Positions 1-9,000 of a stretch of DNA of 38,222 bases are shown in pieces. Within the stretch, counting starts at the first letter, position 1; every line of letters starts with the position of its first letter. The position numbers and the translations under genes were made by a program. The stretch lies in contig JBCBRU010000011.1 of assembly GCA_039819565.1 (NCBI GenBank), forward strand, positions 1 to 38,222. The letters are read 5' to 3'. This stretch comes from JAHQVK01 sp039819565 (GTDB lineage: Bacteria > Myxococcota > Kuafuiibacteriia > Kuafuiibacteriales > Kuafuiibacteriaceae). The notes beneath the pieces were generated by a model. That model was given only the letters and a program-made list of their open reading frames with translations. It ran no database searches and was not told the DNA's origin.

Positions 1-3000
1 ACCGAGGCCGTCGTGGAGGGGTCGGGAAGTGAAATCGTGGAAGAGGAGATTGGGGATGCCTTCGCAGCCATGTTCGAGGGCGCACAACGCTCGGAGGCCC
101 CCCCGCCAGCGCCATCTGGCGAGACAGGGTGAAGGCCACACGCCGCAGGGACGCGGTGGCAAAGATACCATGCTGACGCCCGGCCAGGAGCGCGGGCGTC
201 GAACCGGGCAGCAGCACCGGGGCTTCGAGGCCTTGGGGTCGAAGGTAGAGCTCGGCCTCGGGGACGTGCATCACCTTTTGAAGCCGTGACCAGACGTCGA
301 AGAAGCGAAGTCTCGCCGGCGCGTTCTTTCGAGTGTCGCCTAGGTCTACGCGTTCGCGGCGAGGCTTGAGCCCCGCCGCGCGACGGCGGCCCTCGAACAG
401 TGAGGGGGCGCCGCGGTACACGATTGCGGCCACCGTCGCGAGCTCGTTTCGGCAGTGCTCATGGAGAAGGCGCTCCCGCCACAGGCTATCCGTGAGAGCA
501 CGACTCAGCCCCTGGGGCGCAAAGCGTAAGAGACCATCGTGCGCCTTGAGTTCGGTCGGGTCCGCGACGCCCATCAGGACGAGAGCCCCGAGAGCACAGA
601 ACGCTCTGTCCAGGGCCCCCATCTCGAAGAAGAGATTGAACAAGGACCGAGCGGGCTCGGCGGGGTCGTCGACAACCGGGAGAAGCCCGAGATAGAGCTC
701 GGCCGCCTTGGCCCTCAAGTCAGGGACGTTGCCATAGCGCTCTGCGAGAGCCGAGGTGACGGCGTGGTTTTCGGGCTCCAGCCGGTGGAGCACCTCATAG
801 GCGATCCGTGCTCCTTCATGGTTCTGAAGGACGCGGGTATAGAGTTCGGCGAGCGAGTGCCACAGCACCACGCGGGCCTTCCGCATGGACTTCGGCAAGC
901 GCTTCAGCATGCGGTGGTAGTTCTCTTCGAGAGAAGACCACGCGCGAGCCTCGTAGAGGATTTGCTCGATGCGCGAGAAGGCTTCTACGTGGCCGGGGTC
1001 GACGTCCAGCGCAGCGTTGAGAGCCTGCACCGCGGCGGTCGCGTTGCCCTGTTGTTCGTGGTGGAGGCGAGCCATCTGCAGGAAGACGTCCCGGCGGTCC
1101 TCACGCTCCGTCAAAACCAAGCCGAGGTCTCCGAGGACCTCGAGGGCGCGCGGAATCTGGCTCGTATCCCGATACAACGTCACCAGCGCGCGCAGCACGA
1201 AGACGTCGTCCGGCCGAAGGCGTCGCGCCTCGACGTACGCGTCGATCGCCCGCCACGGCTCCTCAATCCGGCGCTCTGCCAACTCCGCCTGCTTTAGAAG
1301 CGCGGCGAAGCGGTCCCCGTCGTCGATCAGGAGCGCAAGCATGCGCTCACGCAGCTCGTAGGCTTCTTCCCAATGTCCCTCTTGCTCCGCCAAGTCGGCG
1401 AAGGCGCCCAGGGTGGGGACGTGGCTTCGATCCAAATCAAGCACTCGGTTGAAGCTTTTGCGGGCTCGCTCGAGCTGCTCGAGGCGCATCGCGAGCTCAC
1501 CCACTTGGAAGTGAAGATCGACAACCTCCGCGTCCGTCAGCGCTGAACGATGCTGGATCAGGATGGCTTGGTAGACGCGCTGGGCGTCCTCCCAACGTTC
1601 CGCTCGCAGGAGCGCCCCAGCCAGCCCCTCGAGGGTCGGAAGATACGTAGAGTCGCGCTCGTAGCTCGCGTGGTAGCGCTCTAGAGCGAGCGGACCGTCG
1701 CCATTCTTCTCGGCGATGTACGCCAGCCGATAGTGAAGCCGCCCTAGTTCGGACCGATCTTCGGATGCATCCAGCCGAGTCACAAGCCGGAGCAGGAGCG
1801 CTTCGGCGTCTGTCCAGCGCTCTTCCGAGAAATAGAGCTCCGAAAGGAGCTCGAGGCTAGGAGCGTGGTCGGGGTGCGAGGCCACCCCGCTCTCCAAATA
1901 CTCAATGGCACGCTCGACGTTGTCGAAACGCTCCAGCGCCGCCTCAGCCGCGTGGTGGTAGAGCCCGGCCCGCTCCAGGAGGTCCTCAGTGCTCTCCGCC
2001 TCTCGTGCCTCGAGCTCGATCGCGTCTTCGAAATCTCCCTCGGCTTCTCGAACGAGGCGCAAAGCACGGAGAGAGGGTCCATGACCAGGATCCGCCTCGA
2101 CTCCGCGCTCGTAAGCTGCGCGGGCGGCGTCGGGCTCTCCCATTCGGTCCGCGAGGAGTCGGCCCGCTCGATAGTGAAGCTCAGCAGCCTCCGAGGCTTC
2201 GCTGACCAGCTCTATCTCTCGCTCGATCATGGCCAGCGCGTCCGGCCAGCGTTCTGCGCTCGCATAGAGCCGTCCGAGCCCGGCCGGCCCCTCGCGACCG
2301 TTCGGGGCGACCTCCATGAACTCGCGAAGGGCCGATTCAGCCCCCTCCCGGTCTCCCCGTGCCTCCCGAAGAGGGGCCATCTCGAGCAACAGCGAAGCCA
2401 CTTCCTCAGGTGCCTCGACGAGCTCTCGGTGGCGCTCCAGCGTTTCGAGGAGCTTCTCGCCCTCCCCTTCGGCCCTCCACACCCTCTCCAGGCGGCCGAG
2501 GGTGGCGACATCGTCGGGGGCCTCTTCCAAGGCCTGAAGCAGGCTTGCCGCCGCGCCCTGCGGATCTGAGAAACGCTCCTCTCGAAGGCTCGCGATCCGA
2601 GTGAGAAGGTCCACGCGCCGACGAAGGTCTATTTCCGCGGCCACCCGCCGCTCGAGGATCTCCACGAGATCCCGCCAGCTCTCGCGCTCGGTGTGAATCC
2701 GCTCGAGCGCTTCGAGCGTGGGCTCGTGGTTGGGCTGCCGCCTGAGCACTTCACGATAGGCTTCGACCGCGCCCGGGACGTCTTCGATGCCCTTCTCGAC
2801 CACCTCGGCGATCTCGAACCGAAGCGCGACCTCCGATTCGGGCGCTGCCCGGACCGCGCGACGCTCGAGGATGTCCACAAGGGGTCGAAAGCGCCGATGC
2901 TCTCGAAATAGGCGACTTGCCCCCTCGAGCGCTTCGCGGTCCTCTGGGTCGAGATCGAGGGCCCGCTTCACGCTGGCGATAGCCGCGTCCGGGTCCTCGA

Positions 3001-6000
3001 GCGCCCGCTCCTGGATGCGGGCCATCTCAAAAAAGAGGTGCCTCTTGACCTCGACGTCGGCGCTCGCCTCCGCGCTCGTAGCCAGGAGCTCGACTTCGTC
3101 CTTCGCGCGTCCGGACCGAGCGAACACGCCGCGTAGGCGATCCCGTGTGCTGGCATCCGTCGGGCGCTGCTCGAGGACCCATGCCAGGTGGCGTTCCGCC
3201 TCCTCCTGATCGCTCAGATGGTCGAGCGCGATCTCTCCTAGCCGACGCCGCAGCTCCAGCGTCCGTTCGGCGCCCACCTGCTCGATCTGAGCCTCGTAGA
3301 CTTCCGCGAGGAGGTCCCAGTTGTCGGTCTCCTCCGCGAGTCGCTCAGCGAGTGCTTGGGCCCGGGCGTCGGCCCCGTCCTCCGCGAAGGCACGGCAGGC
3401 CGCCGAGAAAGCAAGGTCGGGGTGCCCCAACCACTTCTCCTGAACCTCGACGATCGCGAAAAGAAGAGACCGGCGGGATTCGGCGTCTTCGACCACTTCA
3501 AGGCGGCGATCGTGGAGCTCAACAATCCGGCGGTAGTCACCCACATCGGTGAGCAGGCCGACGAGGGCTTCGTAGGCTCGTCGATTCTCGGGCTCGAGGT
3601 CGAGGATACGCTCGTAGGCGGACAGGGCCCCTGCCCGCCTCTGGATGCGATGCTCGTAGAGCTCAGCAACCTCGAACCAAATCTCGACCTTCTCGCCGTC
3701 TGTTTCGGCGGACTCGGCGCGGGACGTCTTGACCCGCACCGCCTCGACGTCGGCCCCTGCCCCCTCGAAGATCTCTTCCAACCGCATCAGCTCGGAAGCG
3801 GTGTGGGGGTCCAGATCGAGGGCTCTCCGGGCCGCTTCGACGCCTTCATCGATCCGCCCCAATGGATCGAGCAAGACCTCGGCGAGTTCGAATCGAAGGG
3901 CTTTGACGCCAGCCGCGTCCGGCTGGAGAGGGACCAGCTTTCGAAGCACCCCCACCAGCTCCTCCCAGTGTTCGGCTCTGCGATAGGTGTCGCGGAGAGC
4001 CTCGAGAGCTTCGACGTCATTGGGGTTCTTACGCAAGATTTCTTGCCAGGAGCGAATCGCCTCTTCGGTGCTTCCCAGGCGGGCACCACGAACGAAACCC
4101 AGCTTACGTTGAACTCTGAGGAGCTCTCTATCGTCCCGAGCTCGCTCGAGGCTCCCCTCGAGATGCTGGGCGAGCTCGGTCCACCGACCCGTGCGCTCGT
4201 ACAACTCCTCCAAGGCGGCAGGGGCACGACCATCGCCTGGATCCACGGCAGCGCGTCGGGACCAGAGAGCGAGGGCACGCTCCGGATCATTGAGAGGCCC
4301 CGCTGCCAGCTCCGCAAGTCGAATTTCGGCCCGCGCTGCCGTTCCCGCGTCGGGCGCCGTCGCCGTGAGAGCCTCGAGGACCTCGCCAAGCTCTTGAGAC
4401 TCCCGTTCGGGATCGAGGAGCCGAGCCAGCGCCTCCAAGGGCTCCTGGGCGGAAGGGTTCTCGGACCGAGCTCGACGCAAGGCAACCAGCGCTTCCTCGG
4501 GTTCGTCGAGGCGCTCGTCCCAGATTAATCCGAGCCGCGTGAGGATCGCTGATCGCGCGATGGGCTCGGATGCGGCTTCGGCCCGGCGCTCGAGGACGTC
4601 CGTGAGCGCCGCCCATCGTCCCAGGGTGTAGCCGAGGCGATCGAGCGCCTCGAGGGCCTCGGCGTCCGAAGGACGAGCCGCGAGAACGCTTTGCCAGGCG
4701 GAAAAAGCCCGCTCCGGGTCGATGGGCTCGACCAGCACTGCGATCCGACGTTCGAGGCGTTCTCGAACCTCTGGATCCGCCGCGTGAGGTAGGGCCGCCG
4801 CGTAGCTCTCGACCACCACGTCCGGACGTTCGAGTCGTAGACCCAGACGCTCTAGGGCGGCTCCCAGATCGGCGATGCCAGGCGCTTCTCGGACGGCCCC
4901 CGTCAACGTGGCGAGGGCCAGCCCCGGCTCCCCAAGCTTTTCCTCCTGGACCCGCGCGATTTCGAGCTCGAGCCGAGCGCGCTCCACTACTCGAGGCTCC
5001 AGGCCTGCTCGGAGCTGAAGAACGCTGACGAGCTCCGGCCATGCTTCCGAGGCGCGGAACGCGCGGGCGAGCAGCTCACCACTCACCAGCGCCGTAGCTC
5101 GATCGTCTTCGGCGACCGCGTCCTCGAAACGCTCTTGGAGGAACTCTCGCGCCTCAGCGTTCTCTGGGTCCGTATCGAGAGCCTCCGCCAACAGGCGGTC
5201 CGCAGCGCCGAGATCCCCGAGTGAGCGCGCCCGGATACGACCCAAACGAACCCGGGCAGCCACGCTCGCGGCCCCGTCCTCGAGCCTCACTAAGCGCTCC
5301 AGTGTATCCGCAAGCTCGGTGTCTCGCCCCTCTTGCTCCAATAGGTCGGCGAGGCGCCGCAGCGCGGGGAGATCGTCCTCAGCAAGCTGAGTCAGCCTCC
5401 GCAAGGTAGCTATCGCCCCCGGACGATCGTCGAGGGAGCCCGCCTGCAGCTCAGCAAACCCGCGCATCAGCTGGGCACGCTGGTCGGGGGTGGCGGCCTG
5501 GGCGATGCGCCTTCGAAAGATCTCAGCGCGGCGATCCGCCTGTTCGGTACGCGCATAGAGCTCGTCGAGGGTCTCGAGCGCCTCCGGATCGCCCGGCGCT
5601 TCCTCAAGGATGCGCTCGAACTCGGCGATCGCACGCGGTGCATCCGAGAGTTCCTCAGATTGAAGTCGAGCCACTCGGCGCCGGAGCTCGAGAGCCCGCC
5701 CAGGAACGTCGGTTGCATCTGCCTCGTCGAGATAGACAGCAGCCAGTTCTTCGAAGAGTCCGTGCGCTCGAGCCAGGCGCTCGACCCGCGCTTCAACGTC
5801 CGGGTCCTGGGCTTCATCCGCGTGAAAGGCACGGCGCGCGGCCGCGAAGGCGACATCGGGACGGCCCAGCCGATCTTCCTCGACCTCAGCGATCTCGGTG
5901 AGGAGCTCGACTCTCGCCCTCCCCTCTGTGGCCTCGACCCGTCTCTCGAGGCAACCCAGGTAGTCCTCGAAGGCGGCGGCTCGAAGGTAGGTCGGAGCCA

Positions 6001-9000
6001 GCGCTTCCGCGGCCCGAGCCGCTGTCGGGACGGCTAGCTCTCGGTCGCGAAGCAGACTGGCCAGGCCCGCTACAGCCCCCCGATCGTCCGTCCGAAGTTC
6101 GAGGACTTCAGCGAAAGCCGCAACTGCACCTTCAAGGTCACCCGTACGATCTCGACGTAGGGTTCCGAGCTGAAGCAGGAGGCCGACCCGGTCATCCGCG
6201 GCTTCGGTGCGACCCAGTTCGGCCTCCAGGGCCTCGGCGGTGATTCCCGGACGATCCGCGCGCGCCCCGAGAGAGGACAGACGACGGAGCACATCGACGT
6301 TCTCCGGATCCAAACGCCGAAGCGCGCCGAGGGCCTCTTCCGCGAGCTCGACATCCTCAAGTTCGTTCTCAGCGAGGTCAGCGATTTCCGTATACCGCGC
6401 CCTCGCCTCGTCGGGACGCGCGGTGGCCGCGATGACCCGATGGATCTGAGCGAGCTCTCGGACCCGTCCAGCCCTCCGATGGAGCCGTTCGAGCGCGTCG
6501 AGGGCCTCGCGATCTTGCGGTACTTGGCGCAGGACCCCCTCCCACAGTGTCGTCGCCCGCTCTGGGGGCCCAACCTCGTCCGATAGACGGGCCGCCCGTC
6601 GCGCCAGCTCTGGACTCGCGCTGCGGGTGTTCTCGAGCGCCTCGACGTTGAGATCCGCCCACTCTTCGCGGGTCCCGGCGCGCTCGGAGAGCGCCTCCAG
6701 GGAGGATACGAGCTCGTCGTCCTCGGGGGCCTCGGCGAAGGCCCGCGCGAGAGCAACGAAGGCCATTTCCGGCCGACCCAGCGGCTCCGCGTAGATATCG
6801 GCGATCTCGCGTCGAATGGCGGTTCGTTGGGACGCTTCAACGGCTTCCGCGCGCGCTTCCTTAACGGCGATGAGCCGCGCATAGGCCTCGCGCTTCGCCA
6901 AAAAGGGCTCCAGCGCATCGGCGACCCTCAGGACCAAGGCGGGCCGGCCCTCTCGAACCGAAGCCAACAAGGACTCGAGCTCTGCGGCGGCACCATCTGC
7001 ACCTTCATCGTCATCGACGAGAGCCACCGACAGGGCTTCGAAGGCATCCTCCGGAGCCTCGAGCGCGGCATGGCGCAGGCGTCCCAAATGGATGAGAGCC
7101 TCGGAGCGGGCTGCCCCCTCCAAGCGCGGAAGGGCCTGTTCGAGCGCCTTCGCGACTTCCTGGGGATGCTCGGAGCCGGTTCGCTGAATCCCCGCCACGG
7201 CCCCACTGGGATCGTCCAGGTCGCGAAGAGCCTCCGCAAAGAGGCCTCGAGCGCGATCTCGATCGAGAGCCTCGAAGGCCAAGCCCGCCTCGAGTAGAGC
7301 GCGCCCCCGATCCTTAGGGTCCTCCTCGAGTCGGCGAGCTCGGTGCTCCAAAGCTTCCGCCGCGGCCCGAGGGTCACCCGCCCCCTCCAAGCGCTCCGCG
7401 AGCTCGCCGAGAGTCTCGGCGTCCTCCTGGACCTCCGCTAGCCGGGACCAGAGCTCCGCCGAACGCTCAGGAGCGTGGGTGTCCGCAAGGCGAGCCGCGG
7501 TGCTGAGAATACGGCGCTGATCTTCGAGCGCAGAGCAACGCGCGGAAGCTTCGAGAAGGCGAGCCGGGAGCTCTGCCCCCGCCCCGGCCGCAAGCGCGGT
7601 TCGCTCGAGGGCCTCCAGCAAGTCTGGTTGCGTCGGCTGCTCGAGGAAGGCTCGCTCCGCGGCGACCCGAGCCTCATCGTTTCGACCGAGGCGCTCCTCT
7701 TCAATCGAGCGGATGGCGACCCACCGCTCGGTCCGCTCCTGCGGATCCGTGGAGGCCTCCGCCAGGACGCGGTAGACGTCGGCCAGACTCGCCCAGTCGC
7801 CGGCTCGACGGTAAATCGGCTCCAGCGCGAGGGCAGCCTGGACCGCGGCCGGACCTCGCAGATGACCCTCGAGAGAGGTCCGAAGGTCGCGAGCGTCAGG
7901 AGCGGCGGCAGCCGCAATCTCGAGGGTGGTGACCGCACCGGCCGCGTCCCCCAAGGCTGAGCGCGCTTGCGCCTCGGTGAGCAAGAGCCGGGCTCGAGCC
8001 AACGGAACTTCGGTCCTGAGGGCGGCCTCTCGAAGCGCGTCCGCGTGCTCCTCGTGGCGTTCGAGGTCGAGGAAGATACGAGCCGCGGCCTCCCACGCTC
8101 GAGGGTCCCCCTCTTCGGCCGACTGAGCCCGCTGAAGCACCGCGAGCGCACGCTCAGGCGACTCGGCGGCGTGCTCCCAGATCTCGGCGGCCCGCCGATA
8201 GTGGGACGCCCTCTCGGTGGCACTCTCGGTCGCTTCGGCGCGAGTCTCCAGCACCCGCGCGAGCGCGGCCGGATCGTCCCCCGCCGCGGTGAGACGCTCA
8301 AGGGACTCCAAAGCCTCCGGATCGCCGGGTACCTGGCTCAGCACCGCCTCCCAACCTCGGGAGGCGAGGTCGGTGGGGGCATGGCGCGCGAAGAAACGCC
8401 ATAGCTCGGTGTCGTCGGACCGAGCCGCGGCCAGGGCCTCGGCCACGTTCGCGAGCTCAGTGAGCCGCCCCGCTGCCTGAGCTCGGGTCACGAGCACAGG
8501 CCAGTGGGGAGCGGAGAGGTTGCCCGCTGAAAACGCGTCAAGAAGACCTTCGAAGGCCCCGTCTGCCTCTCCGGCGTGGGTACGCAGCTCGGACACGGCC
8601 AGAGCGCGCTCCTGGCGACTCTCCGGCGTCGTGTCGTGTTCGGCCTGCGCCTCGATCGCGCGCGCTTTCACGGCGGGTTGCGTGGCTCCGTCGAGGAGGG
8701 GTTCCAAAGCCGCTCCGGCCCGGGCGGCCAAGCGGGGTTCCGCCATCAGCGCTTCGAGTCCTCGCACCGCTTCCTCGTGGCCTCCAACCGCCTCGACAGC
8801 TCGGAGGTAGCGATGAAAGGCTTCGTCCGGCTCGCCAAGGTGGAGGCGAAGGACGTCGGCCGCGCGAAGATCGAGGTGAGCCGCGGCGACCGGTTCGGTC
8901 GTGGCTGATCGCAACCTATCTAGCACCGTGAGCAGTTCAGCAGAGTCCGCGGCGGGCTCGAGTCGAGTCGCGAGTCGGGCGAGGGCGTGGGCTTCGTGCG

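Noticed and set aside
3356..4528. Long plus-strand open frame (390 codons), with others such as 9896-10873 and 1865-2569
   Set aside because: They lie opposite the giant TPR gene, follow its codon pattern in antisense, have no domain sense and no ribosome sites. They are shadows of a high-GC coding strand.
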